The notes below the pieces were generated by a model that was not told where the DNA came from, searched no databases, and saw nothing but the letters and a program-made list of their open reading frames with translations. Both the position numbers and the translations under genes were made by a program. Shown here one piece after another: positions 52,098 to 61,239 of a stretch of DNA of 64,000 nucleotides. Source of the stretch: Cypionkella psychrotolerans (lineage in GTDB: Bacteria > Pseudomonadota > Alphaproteobacteria > Rhodobacterales > Rhodobacteraceae); assembly GCF_001294535.1 (NCBI RefSeq), contig NZ_LGIC01000013.1, positions 1-64,000 on the forward strand. The letters are read 5' to 3'. Each line of letters opens with the position of its first letter. The first letter of the stretch is position 1.

Positions 52098-53861
52098 TCA
52101 TTCCGCTGCTTTTGCTTCTTTGCCCAAAAGGGGCAGTTGAACTTCGAACACCGCACCACCGTTTTCGGCGTTATGCGCCGTCAGACGCCCACCCAGATCG
52201 GTCACAATTCCCGAAGAGATCGCTAGACCCAGGCCCACGCCCTCGCCCGGCTTTTTCGTCGTGTAGAACGGCTCAAAGATCGAGCCGATATCACCGATGC
52301 CAATGCCGTTATCGCGCACACCTAAAGTGGCGCTCTCGCCCACCGTCAACAAGAGGTCGATCTGCGGGTCGAGCGTGTCTTTGGTGGCATCCAGTGCATT
52401 TCTCAACAAATTGATAATCACCTGCTCCAGTCGCAGCCGATCCGCCATCACCATCACCGGTTGACGCGGCACAGTTCGGGTTATCTTCACAACGCGCTGC
52501 TTCAACTGTGGTTCCATCATCGCCAAGGCCGACGAGATACAGGCGCGCAGATCGACAGGCTCGAACGCCTCGCCGCCCTTGCGGGCGTAGGATTTCAGCT
52601 GCCGGGTGATCGCGCCCATCCGGTCAATCAGATCATCAATACGCTGGAAACTCGACAAAGCCTCATCCGGTCGCTTGCGCTGCAGCAGCAGCCGTGCGCC
52701 GGCGAGATAGGTTTTCATCGCGGCAAGCGGCTGGTTCAACTCATGGCTGACAGCCGCCGACATCTCACCCAAAGCCGCAAGTTTCGACGATTGCGCCAGC
52801 GTCAGTTCGGCCACTTCCAGCGTTTTCTGAACCTTTTCCCGCTCGGCAATCTCGCGGGAAAGCCGCGCGTTCAACAGCCGCAATTCCGCCGATTCGCGCT
52901 GGAACGACACGCTTTGTGACCATGCCCGGCGTGACAGCACATAAAACGTCAGCGCGGTGAAAATCGCGAATCCCATGATTTCCAAGGCAATCACACCGTT
53001 CACCCGCTCACGCACCGAATCGTAAGCGGTGAAGGTCACCATCTTCCAACCCTGAAACGGCACCCGCGCCTCGGTGCGCAACACCGCTTCGCCGGACACA
53101 TAGGCATCCGGCGGATTCTGCGCCCAATCTGCAGCCCCCTTCAGGGCGCGATCCAAGGCCGAGGGGCTATCGGTCGGTGAAAGCGCCTGCGCCACCGGCT
53201 TGCTTCGCCAAGAAGGCTCGGTCGCAAGGATCACGGTGGCTTCCGAATTGGCCACCAACACCGCATCCTGCAACCCCGCCCAAGCGCGTTCGTGCTTCAT
53301 CATATCGACCGCAACCACGATCACGCCCTGCACCTGACCATCCGCCTCAATCACCCGCGAATAGGTGAAATCATAGGCGCCGCCGGGCTGTGGCGTGACA
53401 GAGAACACCGTGTCCTTGGTGCGCTTGGCATCGACGAAATAGCTGTCATTGCGGTGCGAGGTGCCCAGCAGGTTGCGATTGGTCGCCCCCACCGTCCAGC
53501 CGTCTTTGTCCAACAGCAGGATCGAGGCGACGCCGATTTCCTTTTGCACCTCGATCAGCCGCAAGGTGGTGCGGGAAAACGAATTCTTTTTCAACGAGTC
53601 GCGAATCGCCGGATCATCGGCCAGCAACAGCGGCACCACCGCCGTGCGCTGCACTTCTGACAGCATATTGCCGGAATAGAGCGCCAAGCGCAGTTCGGCC
53701 CGGTTGCGGGTGGTCTCAGTAAAGCGTTCTGACAGCCAGCGGTTGGTGATCAGGACCACGCCGACTGCCAGCAAGATCAATAGGGTAGCAGCCAGCCGAA
53801 TCCGCCAGGATTTCCCCGGCGCTGCATCTGACATACGTTTGGATCGGCTGCGGCTTTGCAT
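52098..53861 (-). CDS. DctB-like sensor histidine kinase
   Basis: 587 aa. Two membrane helices (about 22-40 and 300-320) enclose a periplasmic double-CACHE-type sensor with LLLDKDGWTVGATNRNLLGTSHRNDSYF, the dicarboxylate-sensor style. A coiled segment leads to the HisKA box LAALGEMSAAVSHELNQPLAAMKTYLAGA and the HATPase boxes INLLRNALDATKD, GVRDNGIGIGD and GVGLGLAISSGIV. Likely senses an extracellular acid and phosphorylates the adjacent regulator. No TRAP or DctA transporter lies in the window, so the ligand is open. Confidence 0.9.
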   Translation of the reverse strand: MQSRSRSKRMSDAAPGKSWRIRLAATLLILLAVGVVLITNRWLSERFTETTRNRAELRLALYSGNMLSEVQRTAVVPLLLADDPAIRDSLKKNSFSRTTLRLIEVQKEIGVASILLLDKDGWTVGATNRNLLGTSHRNDSYFVDAKRTKDTVFSVTPQPGGAYDFTYSRVIEADGQVQGVIVVAVDMMKHERAWAGLQDAVLVANSEATVILATEPSWRSKPVAQALSPTDSPSALDRALKGAADWAQNPPDAYVSGEAVLRTEARVPFQGWKMVTFTAYDSVRERVNGVIALEIMGFAIFTALTFYVLSRRAWSQSVSFQRESAELRLLNARLSREIAEREKVQKTLEVAELTLAQSSKLAALGEMSAAVSHELNQPLAAMKTYLAGARLLLQRKRPDEALSSFQRIDDLIDRMGAITRQLKSYARKGGEAFEPVDLRACISSALAMMEPQLKQRVVKITRTVPRQPVMVMADRLRLEQVIINLLRNALDATKDTLDPQIDLLLTVGESATLGVRDNGIGIGDIGSIFEPFYTTKKPGEGVGLGLAISSGIVTDLGGRLTAHNAENGGAVFEVQLPLLGKEAKAAE

Positions 53862-53907
53862 CGCGTAAGTTTAAGCCCGCCCAAGCCCGGCCTCAAGCCG
53901 AAGGGAC

Positions 53908-54576
53908 TCAGGCCAGCGCCATCCCGCCCATCAGGCTGGCAAACAGCGCAGCACCATCGGTGCCGCCTGTACGGGCATCCACCACCCGCTCCGGATGCGG
54001 CATCATCCCCAGCACGCGACGGTTGGCCGAGAGCACGCCCGCGATGTCAGCCGCAGCGCCATTGGGATTTTGGGTATAGGTGAAAGCGATGCGATCTTCG
54101 GCGCGCAAAGCAGCCAGCCCTTCGGCATCAATGGTATAATTGCCGTCGTGATGCGCCACCGGCACCGCAATCTGCTGGCCTTTGGCGTAAGCACTGGTGA
54201 ACGCGCTGTCAGCCGTGGCCACTTGCAAGCCAACGGTTTTGCAGATGAACTTGAGGCCCGCATTCCGCATCAAGGCCCCCGGCAGCAGTTGCATCTCGGT
54301 CAACACCTGAAAGCCGTTGCAAATCCCCAGTACATAGCCACCCCGGTCCGCATGGCTGCGAATGGCCGCCGCAATCGGCGACTGCGCCGCAATCGCGCCG
54401 CAGCGCAGATAGTCACCAAAGGAAAACCCGCCCGGAACCCCGACGACATCGGTGCCTGCTGGCAGCGCCGTGTCCTTGTGCCAGACCCGCGACACCTCAA
54501 AACCGACGCGCTCAAATGCTACAGCAAGATCACGGTCGCAGTTCGAGCCGGGAAAGGTGACGACGGCGGCTTTCAT
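53908..54576 (-). CDS. purQ: Phosphoribosylformylglycinamidine synthase, glutaminase subunit
   Basis: 222 aa from ATG 54576 with GGAGAG upstream. Class I amidotransferase: [19 protein letters not shown], nucleophile Cys in [16 protein letters not shown], and the His-Glu pair in [12 protein letters not shown]. Supplies ammonia to PurL in the PurQSL complex of purine synthesis. purL is not in the window. Confidence 0.96.
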   Translation of the reverse strand: MKAAVVTFPGSNCDRDLAVAFERVGFEVSRVWHKDTALPAGTDVVGVPGGFSFGDYLRCGAIAAQSPIAAAIRSHADRGGYVLGICNGFQVLTEMQLLPGALMRNAGLKFICKTVGLQVATADSAFTSAYAKGQQIAVPVAHHDGNYTIDAEGLAALRAEDRIAFTYTQNPNGAAADIAGVLSANRRVLGMMPHPERVVDARTGGTDGAALFASLMGGMALA

Positions 54577-54703
54577 GGGCAGCTCTCCGATAAATTGGGA
54601 TGGCCCGCGCATAGCGCAATCCACGCGGTGCTTCCAGCCAAAAATCCGGTTGAAGCCCCAGCACGGAATTCGCGCGAAAATCGAGTTGTTGCACGCGCCT
54701 TAT

Positions 54704-54943
54704 TTAGATCAATTCGACCCGGTAGCTTTCAATCACCGCATTCGCCAACAGCTTGTCACACATGGCGCGGGCAGCAGCCTCGGCAGCAGCTTTGTCTGTC
54801 TCTGCCAAATCAAGCTCGATCACTTTACCCTGCCGCACGCCGTTCACCCCAGCAAAGCCCAGCGTGCCAAGCGCGTGACGCACCGCCTCGCCTTGCACAT
54901 CCAGAACGCCAGATTTCAGCATGACCGTTACGCGCGCTTTCAT
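54704..54943 (-). CDS. purS: Phosphoribosylformylglycinamidine synthase subunit PurS
   Basis: 79 aa from ATG 54943 with GAGGAGA ahead. KARVTVMLKSGVLDVQGEAVRHALGTLGF and the C-terminal LLANAVIESYRVEL are typical. It bridges PurQ and PurL. It lies 63 bp after purC and 127 bp before purQ. Confidence 0.95.
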   Translation of the reverse strand: MKARVTVMLKSGVLDVQGEAVRHALGTLGFAGVNGVRQGKVIELDLAETDKAAAEAAARAMCDKLLANAVIESYRVELI

Positions 54944-55006
54944 AGCAATCTCCTCAAAGGGGCGGGGTTGCCGCCCGATACCGCCGCTTGCCCTGACGGG
55001 CAAGCC

Positions 55007-55771
55007 TTAGTTGATCAAAGTCGGCTTCACCGTATGCGTGACGTTGGAGGGCAACACGCCCAAGCGCCGCGCGAGTTCGGTGTAGACATCGGGCAGCGGT
55101 CCCGGCTCGGGGATCGGTTGGCCGTCGCCACGATCAACCAGACCGCGCAGATCCCACAACCGGCAGCTGTCCGGGCTGATCTCATCGGCGACGATCAGGC
55201 GCATGTAATCGCCTTCCCAAATCCGCCCGACTTCGATGCGGAAATCCACCAAGCGGATGCCGACGCCCAGCATCACGCCGGACATGAAATCATTCACCCG
55301 CAACGCCAGCGCGATCACGTCATCCAGATCCTGCTGGGTGGCCCAACCAAAGGCGACGATATGTTCTTCCGCGACCATCGGCAGCGACAGGCGGTCATCT
55401 TTCAGGTAATATTCGACAATCGGGCGCGGCAGTGGGGTGCCTTCGGGGATGCCGAGACGCTCGGAAATTTCACCAGCAGCAAAGTTGCGCACCACGACTT
55501 CCAGCGGGATGATTTCGGCCATCCGCACCAGTTGCTCGCGCATGTTGACGCGGCGGATGAAATGGGTGGGCACGCCGATGGCATTCAACCCCGACATGAA
55601 AAACTCTGACAGACGGTTGTTCAACACGCCCTTACCTTCGACCGCAGCCGGGGTGGCTTCGGCTGCGGTGGGCGCGGAATCGTCCTTGAAATATTGGATC
55701 AGAGTGCCCGGTTCCGGTCCTTCATACAGGATCTTCGCCTTGCCCTCGTAAACCTTCTTCCTGCGCGCCAT
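55007..55771 (-). CDS. purC: SAICAR synthetase
   Basis: 254 aa from ATG 55771 (the frame is open further upstream but without family similarity). RKKVYEGKAKILYEGPEPGTLIQYFKDD, PLEVVVRNFAAGEISERLG and LVDFRIEVGRIWEGD are signatures. It joins aspartate to CAIR in purine synthesis and heads the purC-purS-purQ operon. Confidence 0.96.
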   Translation of the reverse strand: MARRKKVYEGKAKILYEGPEPGTLIQYFKDDSAPTAAEATPAAVEGKGVLNNRLSEFFMSGLNAIGVPTHFIRRVNMREQLVRMAEIIPLEVVVRNFAAGEISERLGIPEGTPLPRPIVEYYLKDDRLSLPMVAEEHIVAFGWATQQDLDDVIALALRVNDFMSGVMLGVGIRLVDFRIEVGRIWEGDYMRLIVADEISPDSCRLWDLRGLVDRGDGQPIPEPGPLPDVYTELARRLGVLPSNVTHTVKPTLIN

Positions 55772-56013
55772 GAATGCTCCGATGCCAAACGGGCACGGGG
55801 GCGGCCAACGCCACCCCTGCCCTTTTTCCCGGCTATATGCCAAGCTGCGACGAGGAGCAAGGTATACGGGGCAAGGCGTAGGACGGCTTGATCTTCGACG
55901 GGAATGCGGGGCGGTGGTGCTTGTCCAGCTGCGGTACAAAAAAGGAAACTGAGGGTGGGACGCGAGGCTGAAGCGCAGATGACATTTGCCGGGCAGAGCG
56001 GCGGGGGAAAATC

Positions 56014-56539
56014 GTGTTGGAAGCGACGGAGCTGCTCCTGCGCAGTGCGCTCAAAGCCCGTATCCCCCGCGCCGATCTGGCGGGCTTTGCTGTTGAGGGC
56101 GACGATCTGGTGGTGCTGACGCCTGCGGGCGCGTTGCGGGTTTCTTTGGGTGCCGCGCAGGCAGCACTTTGGCTGAAGACGCTGCAAAAGCCCGCCCCTA
56201 GTCTTGCCGCCAAGCTGGGGATCAGCCCGCAAAACCCGGCCTTTGTGATCGGCAATCTCAGCGATGCGGCGCTGATTGCCGCCTTGCAAGGCTGCACTTT
56301 GGGTGATGCGGCGCTGTTCGTCGCTGAATTGCCGGATCAGGCAGCGTTTGAGGTCGCCTTGGCGGTGATCCTCCCGCAGCCGCAGGCACGGTTCTGGGGG
56401 GGGGACGCGGAAAGGCACGACGCGGGGGTTTTCCGAGGCAGATTTGCGCGCGCAGATGCGGGGTGCCGCGTTCATCGACAGCAAATCCTGTGCGGTCTCG
56501 GCGCTGCACACTACCACCGGCTACGCTCGGGTGCGCTGA
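56014..56539 (+). pseudogene. Hypothetical protein gene interrupted by a frameshift at a G9 run
   Basis: From GTG 56014 the frame codes about 130 coherent residues (LLLRSALKARIPRADLAGFA ... AVILPQPQARFWGG) up to a run of nine G at 56396-56404. After it the same frame degenerates. Skipping one base restores a sensible ending, GFSEADLRAQMRG, then AAFIDSKSCAVSALHTTTG and YARVR, with a TGA at 56537-56539. The full product would be about 174 aa, family unknown to me. A G8 tract would make it intact, so this is a recent mutation, phase variation, or a sequencing error. It is divergent from purC and lies ahead of the F1-ATPase inhibitor gene. Confidence 0.7.
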
Positions 56540-56638
56540 TGGCCGATCTGCCACAGCCCAGCCGTGGCTTTTTATCTTGAACGGCGGGCGCGGGATGGGC
56601 ATATGGTGGATAACTTTCCATGACCCAGAGGGCCAGCC

Positions 56639-56953
56639 ATGACCACATTTGACGACCGCGAACACGCTTTTGAATCCAAATATGCCCACGATGCCGAAAT
56701 GCAGTTCCGTGCTGAGGCGCGGCGCAACAAGCTGACCGGTCTGTGGGCGGCGGGATTGCTGGGCAAATCCGGCGATGAGGCGGCAGAATATGCGATGTCG
56801 GTTGTGCATGCTGATTTCGAAGAAGCCGGCATTGAAGATGTGGTGCGCAAGGTCGCGGGCGATCTGGGCAGCTTGTCGAGCGCCGATGCCGTGCGCGCCA
56901 AGATGGCCGAACTGCTGCCGGTGGCCAAAGCCGAGCTGATGAACGAGTTTTAA
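56639..56953 (+). CDS. F1-ATPase inhibitor zeta subunit (DUF1476)
   Basis: 104 aa. TTFDDREHAFESKYAHDAEMQFRAEARRNK at the start and LWAAGLLGKSGDEAAEYA define DUF1476, a four-helix protein shown in Paracoccus denitrificans to block ATP hydrolysis by F1 through its N-terminal segment. The ATP synthase genes are elsewhere. Followed by a terminator at 56981. Confidence 0.93.
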   Translation: MTTFDDREHAFESKYAHDAEMQFRAEARRNKLTGLWAAGLLGKSGDEAAEYAMSVVHADFEEAGIEDVVRKVAGDLGSLSSADAVRAKMAELLPVAKAELMNEF

Positions 56954-56980
56954 GCCCACCTGCGACAGCAGCATTTCAAG

Positions 56981-57013
56981 AGGCCGCCGCCGGGTTTGGT
57001 GCGCGGCCTTTTT
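56981..57013 (+). terminator. Terminator after the zeta subunit gene
   Basis: AGGCCGC (56981-56987) pairs with GCGGCCT (57003-57009), the loop can pair further, and TTTTT ends at 57013. Confidence 0.7.
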
Positions 57014-57169
57014 GCTGCGGCGTTTACGGATGCGGCTGGCTTTGCGGCACATCATGTGCTGCGGCGCATAGTGTTATGAGGAATATAGATTTGCCTCGCT
57101 CCGCCGCGCATGGCAAACACAGGGTCAACGTGAAACATAGGTTCGCTCTGAACCAGACGAGGTCTGCCG

Positions 57170-58186
57170 ATGTCCCAAGATGCGCTTTCGAAACTGCTCG
57201 CCAGCCGCGATTGGCTGATGGCCGACGGGGCCACCGGCACCAATTTGTTCAACATGGGTTTGGAATCAGGCGAGCCGCCAGAGTTTTGGAACACCGACAA
57301 GCCCGACAATATCCGCACTCTGTATCGCAATGCGGTGAATGCCGGATCGGATATTTTCCTGACCAACACCTTTGGTGGCAATGCCAGCCGTTTGAAACTG
57401 CACGCAGCCCAAGGCCGGGTGCGTGAGTTGAACCGGGTGGGTGCTGCTTTGGGGCGCGAGATTGCCGACGCCTCGGGGCGTGTGGTGGTGGTTGCGGGCT
57501 CGGTCGGGCCGACGGGGGAGATTTTTGAGCCGATGGGCACGCTGACACATCGCGTCGCGGTCGAGATGTTCCATGAGCAAGCCGAGGGCTTGAAAGAAGG
57601 CGGCGCGGATGTGCTGTGGGTGGAAACCATGTCGGCACCCGAGGAATATGCGGCGGCTGCAGAGGCTGCAGCTTTGGCGGGCATGCCATGGTGCGGCACG
57701 ATGAGTTTCGATACCGCAGGGCGCACGATGATGGGGATGACCTCGTCCGCGATGGCCGAGATGGTGGAAAAGCTGGCCAATCCGCCGATTGCGTTTGGCG
57801 CGAATTGCGGTGTCGGGGCCTCGGATCTGATGCGGACTGTGCTCGGGTTTGCGGCTGTTGGCTCGGCGCGGCCGCTGATTGCCAAGGGCAATGCCGGGAT
57901 TCCGAAATATCATGATGGCCATATCCATTACGATGGCACGCCGGAGTTGATGGGGGAATATGCGGTGCTGGCGCGCGATGCCGGGGTGCGGATCATCGGC
58001 GGTTGCTGCGGGACGATGCCGGAGCATTTGGCGGCGATGCGCAAGGCGTTGGAGAACACGCCGAAGGGTCCGCTGCCGACGCAAGAGGATATCACCGCCA
58101 AGCTGGGGGCGTTTTCTTCGTCCTCAGACGGCACCGGGGATACGTCGGCCGATCCGAAACGTGAGCGGCGCAATCGGCGCGGGTGA
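57170..58186 (+). CDS. bmt: Homocysteine S-methyltransferase (betaine-homocysteine methyltransferase type)
   Basis: 338 aa. LMADGATGTNLFNMGL at the start, ETMSAPEEYAAAAEA, AFGANCGVGASDL and IIGGCCGTMPEHLAAMRK supply the zinc-binding Cys residues. The family transfers methyl groups to homocysteine to make methionine. With the corrinoid gene 1.3 kb downstream it could be the homocysteine module of a split methionine synthase, as genetics showed in Phaeobacter, rather than a betaine-dependent enzyme; sequence alone does not decide. Confidence 0.88.
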   Translation: MSQDALSKLLASRDWLMADGATGTNLFNMGLESGEPPEFWNTDKPDNIRTLYRNAVNAGSDIFLTNTFGGNASRLKLHAAQGRVRELNRVGAALGREIADASGRVVVVAGSVGPTGEIFEPMGTLTHRVAVEMFHEQAEGLKEGGADVLWVETMSAPEEYAAAAEAAALAGMPWCGTMSFDTAGRTMMGMTSSAMAEMVEKLANPPIAFGANCGVGASDLMRTVLGFAAVGSARPLIAKGNAGIPKYHDGHIHYDGTPELMGEYAVLARDAGVRIIGGCCGTMPEHLAAMRKALENTPKGPLPTQEDITAKLGAFSSSSDGTGDTSADPKRERRNRRG

Positions 58187-58217
58187 TGTGAAGCGGGGCG
58201 CTTGGCCCAAGTGCTAC

Positions 58218-58259
58218 GGAATTTGAGAAATTCTGGCACGATTTCCGTTTCGGAAATCG
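58218..58259. repeat. Two hairpin modules between convergent genes
   Basis: GAATTT-gag-AAATTC (58219-58233) and CGATTTCCG-ttt-CGGAAATCG (58239-58259). The second has the same stem as 35227-35247. The flanks GGCACGATT and AATCGGTTGCGC match those of the element at 30781-30844. It probably terminates bmt and the radical SAM gene. Confidence 0.72.
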
Positions 58260-58278
58260 GTTGCGCCGGGGCTGGCCG

Positions 58279-59364
58279 TCAGAACAGGCTGAGCTGATCG
58301 CCCGCCCGTGCCGGGGCTGCAAAGAGATCGCAGCGCATCGGCGGCAGCTTTACCGACAGACCCAACCGATCCACCGCCACCCGGAACCGCCGCGCCATCA
58401 GATCTGCCCACGGCCCCTCTCCCCGCATCCGTTTGCCAAAGGCCGGGTCGTACTCCATCCCGCCATGCAATTCGCGCACCCGTGCCATCACCTTGGCGGC
58501 GCGGTCGGGGGCGTGTTCGGCCAGCCAATCTTGGAACAATTGCGACACCTCACGCGGCAGGCGCAGCGAGATGTAACTCGCCGCCGTCGCCCCGGCATCG
58601 CGGCAGGCGGTCAGGATCGGTTCCAATTCATGATCGGTCAGGCCGGGGATCATTGGCGAAACCATCGCCCGCACCGGAATCCCCGCCTGCGCCAAGCGAG
58701 AGATCGTCAGCAGACGCCGCTTGGGTGCCGCCGCCCGAGGTTCCATCTTGCGCGCGAGGTCTGTATCCAGCGTGGTCACCGAAACCCCGACGCGGCACAG
58801 GCCCTGCCCTGCCATCTCGGACAAAAGATCAATGTCGCGCTCGATCAAAGTGCCTTTTGTGGTGATTGCCAGTGGATGCTTGAACGCGCGCAGCACTTCA
58901 AGCACTTCGCGCATCACGCCATATTCGGTCTCGATGGGTTGATAAGGGTCGGTATTGGTGCCCAGAGCCATCACCGCGACCTTATAGGATTTCGCCCGCA
59001 GCTCTTTTTCCAACACCGCGCCAATCCCCGGACGGGCGATCAGTTTGGTTTCAAAATCCAACCCCGGCGACAGGTTCAAAAACGCGTGGCTCGGGCGCGC
59101 AAAGCAATAGATGCAGCCATGTTCGCAGCCGCGATAAGGGTTGATCGCGCGGTCAAACGGCAAGTCGGGCGAGGTGTTGTAGCTGACAGCCGAACGCGGC
59201 ACGTCCAGCCGGACCTCGGTGCGCAACACCCGTTCCTCAGGCGGCTCCCAGCCATCCTCAAACGCCAGCCGCGCGGCACCTTCAAACCGCCCCACCACAT
59301 TGCCCAATGCGCCGCGCCCGCGCGGGCGCACCCCCGGCATGATTGTGCTCTCTGACTTATCCAT
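58279..59364 (-). CDS. Radical SAM protein of the PA0069 type
   Basis: 361 aa. The iron-sulfur motif CEHGCIYC lies in NPYRGCEHGCIYCFARPSHAF near residue 80. MALGTNTDPYQPIE and ITTKGTLIERDIDLL are shared with the PA0069/SPL-like group. The C-terminus carries the DPAFGKRMRGEGPWADLM segment. Role unknown; related to spore photoproduct lyase-like enzymes by fold. It is transcribed towards bmt and away from the corrinoid gene. Confidence 0.9.
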   Translation of the reverse strand: MDKSESTIMPGVRPRGRGALGNVVGRFEGAARLAFEDGWEPPEERVLRTEVRLDVPRSAVSYNTSPDLPFDRAINPYRGCEHGCIYCFARPSHAFLNLSPGLDFETKLIARPGIGAVLEKELRAKSYKVAVMALGTNTDPYQPIETEYGVMREVLEVLRAFKHPLAITTKGTLIERDIDLLSEMAGQGLCRVGVSVTTLDTDLARKMEPRAAAPKRRLLTISRLAQAGIPVRAMVSPMIPGLTDHELEPILTACRDAGATAASYISLRLPREVSQLFQDWLAEHAPDRAAKVMARVRELHGGMEYDPAFGKRMRGEGPWADLMARRFRVAVDRLGLSVKLPPMRCDLFAAPARAGDQLSLF

Positions 59365-59517
59365 CCCGCCAAACTAGAACATATCAAGAACAATCCCAAG
59401 CGATTTCTGCATTTCCTGCCCTACAAAGTCGGCTTTCTGTTGGCGCATGTCGCTATTCGAACAGTGTCTGGCGGGCTTTGGCCCCATCACACTGACAACC
59501 GCCCAAGGAGTTCCCAG

Positions 59518-60213
59518 ATGGCCGACGACGAAATCATCCTTGCTGATCTTTCCGATGACGAACTGGTTATGCAAATGCATGACGACCTCTACGATGGTCT
59601 GAAGGAAGAGATCGAAGAAGGCGTTAACATTCTGATCAGCCGTGGCTGGACGCCCTATGACACGCTGACCAAAGCTTTGGTTGCGGGCATGACCATCGTG
59701 GGCGCTGACTTCCGCGACGGCATCCTGTTCGTGCCAGAAGTGCTGCTGGCGGCCAATGCGATGAAGGGTGGCATGTTCATCCTCAAGCCGCTGCTGATCG
59801 CCACCGGCGCGCCGCGGATGGGCAAAATGGTGATCGGCACCGTCAAAGGCGATATCCACGACATCGGCAAGAACCTTGTCGGTATGATGATGGAAGGTGC
59901 GGGCTTTGAGGTGCGCGATCTTGGCATCAACAACTCGGTTGAGAAATATCTCGCCGCTTTGGAAGAAGAAAAGCCCGATATCCTTGGCATGTCGGCGCTG
60001 CTGACCACCACGATGCCCTATATGAAAGTCGTGATCGACACGATGAAAGAGAAGGGCATGCGCGAGGACTATATCGTTCTCGTCGGCGGTGCGCCGCTGA
60101 ACGAAGAATTCGGCAAGGCGATTGGCGCGGATGCCTATTGCCGCGACGCCGCCGTGGCTGTGGAAACCGCCAAGGCCTTGGTTTTGCGCAAGCACAACCA
60201 GTTGACCGCTTAA
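59518..60213 (+). CDS. Corrinoid (B12-binding) methyl-carrier protein
   Basis: 231 aa from ATG 59518 with AAGGAG ahead. An N-terminal four-helix cap (about 1-90) leads to the cobalamin-binding domain with GDIHDIGKNLV, the DxHxxG cobalt-ligand motif, and VLVGGAPLNEEF. It shuttles methyl groups between methyltransferases. Candidate partners: the homocysteine methyltransferase upstream and the DUF1638 protein downstream. A strong terminator follows. Confidence 0.92.
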   Translation: MADDEIILADLSDDELVMQMHDDLYDGLKEEIEEGVNILISRGWTPYDTLTKALVAGMTIVGADFRDGILFVPEVLLAANAMKGGMFILKPLLIATGAPRMGKMVIGTVKGDIHDIGKNLVGMMMEGAGFEVRDLGINNSVEKYLAALEEEKPDILGMSALLTTTMPYMKVVIDTMKEKGMREDYIVLVGGAPLNEEFGKAIGADAYCRDAAVAVETAKALVLRKHNQLTA

Positions 60214-60237
60214 ATCAGCCGAGACGCTGGTTCTTTA

Positions 60238-60265
60238 GCCTCGGGGTCTTGCCCCGAGGCTTTTT
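60238..60265 (+). terminator. Intrinsic terminator after the corrinoid gene
   Basis: GCCTCGGGG (60238-60246) pairs with CCCCGAGGC (60252-60260) around a 5-base loop, followed by TTTTT. Confidence 0.92.
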
Positions 60266-60301
60266 AATTGCCACGTTAAGAGGACAATAAGGAGGATGCC
60301 A

Positions 60302-60457
60302 ATGCCGCTCCCAACCTTTCTGGCCCTGATTTTCGGGGTAATTCTTGCTGCCGGAGCTTCAATTGCCGTGATTCAGGTTACGGGCTTGTCGTTTGTCTGG
60401 CTCGGGCTGTTGGCCCTGTGCCTCGCGTTGTTCGTCCGTACCCTGCGATGGCACTGA
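60302..60457 (+). CDS. Small membrane protein, 51 aa
   Basis: ATG 60302 follows GGAGG with six bases of spacing; it is too short for routine gene calling. The product has two hydrophobic segments (TFLALIFGVILAAGASIAV and LSFVWLGLLALCLALFV) separated by a short polar turn, and ends RTLRWH. Its last 10 bases overlap the DUF1638 start, so translation of the two is coupled. Family unknown to me; possibly membrane anchoring or assembly in the corrinoid system. Confidence 0.75.
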   Translation: MPLPTFLALIFGVILAAGASIAVIQVTGLSFVWLGLLALCLALFVRTLRWH

Positions 60458-61089
60458 TCAGCGATGATCTGCTGACCGCTGAGGGTCTGGCACCTGCGCA
60501 TCTGGGCCGGGTGTTGCTGATCGCTTGCGGCGCTTTGGCGCATGAGGTGCTGGCACTGAAGCGCGTGAATGGTTGGGATCATCTCGATCTGCAATGCCTG
60601 CCTGCCAATCTGCATCTCTATCCCGACCGGATCACGGAGGCGGTGACGCGCGCGGTGGAAGCGCAGCGAGGAGCATATGACAGCATGTTCGTGCTCTATG
60701 CCGATTGCGGTACCGGCGGGCTGTTGTTGGCGCGCTGTCAGGAATTGGGCGTTGAGATGATTGAGGGCCCGCATTGCTATTCGTTCTTTGAAGGCAATGC
60801 GGTGTTTGCCGCCCATCCCGATGAGTTCACCGCGTTTTATCTCACCGATTTTCTGGTGCGGCAGTTTGATGCTTTTGTCTGGCGGCCGATGGGCCTCGAT
60901 CGCCACCCGCAACTGCGCGATATGTATTTCGGCAATTACACCAAGCTGGTCTATCAGGCGCAGACCAATGATCCAGCGCTGGATGCCAAGGCCGAAGACT
61001 GCGCCCGACGGCTGGGGCTGGCCTACGAGCGGCGGTTCACTGGCTATGGCGATCTGGCGGTGGTGATGGCGCAGGCGGCGGCGACATAA
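60448..61089 (+). CDS. DUF1638 protein
   Basis: 213 aa from ATG 60448. VLLIACGALAHEVLAL, LQCLPANLHLYPDRI, VLYADCGTGG and EGPHCYSFF are the conserved boxes with Cys and His residues of DUF1638. The family is regularly found next to corrinoid and methyltransferase genes; its function is not established. Possibly a metal- or cofactor-dependent partner of the corrinoid protein. Confidence 0.88.
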   Translation: MALISDDLLTAEGLAPAHLGRVLLIACGALAHEVLALKRVNGWDHLDLQCLPANLHLYPDRITEAVTRAVEAQRGAYDSMFVLYADCGTGGLLLARCQELGVEMIEGPHCYSFFEGNAVFAAHPDEFTAFYLTDFLVRQFDAFVWRPMGLDRHPQLRDMYFGNYTKLVYQAQTNDPALDAKAEDCARRLGLAYERRFTGYGDLAVVMAQAAAT

Positions 61090-61239
61090 ATCCGCCGAAG
61101 CCTTGACTGTGCGACGCAAATTCCGCGCGGGTTTTGGTGTGTCGATTGGCAATGCCGCGCGCAGGGTCTATTGTGTCGTCATGAGCAAAATCGCCGTCAC
61201 CCTGTTTGCAAACCACCCACGCCCGATGTCGGTCTTGGC

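Noticed and set aside
55699-56517. 272-codon minus-strand frame over the broken gene and purC start
   Set aside because: It overlaps the well-supported purC start and has no family features. The plus-strand gene with one frameshift explains the region better.
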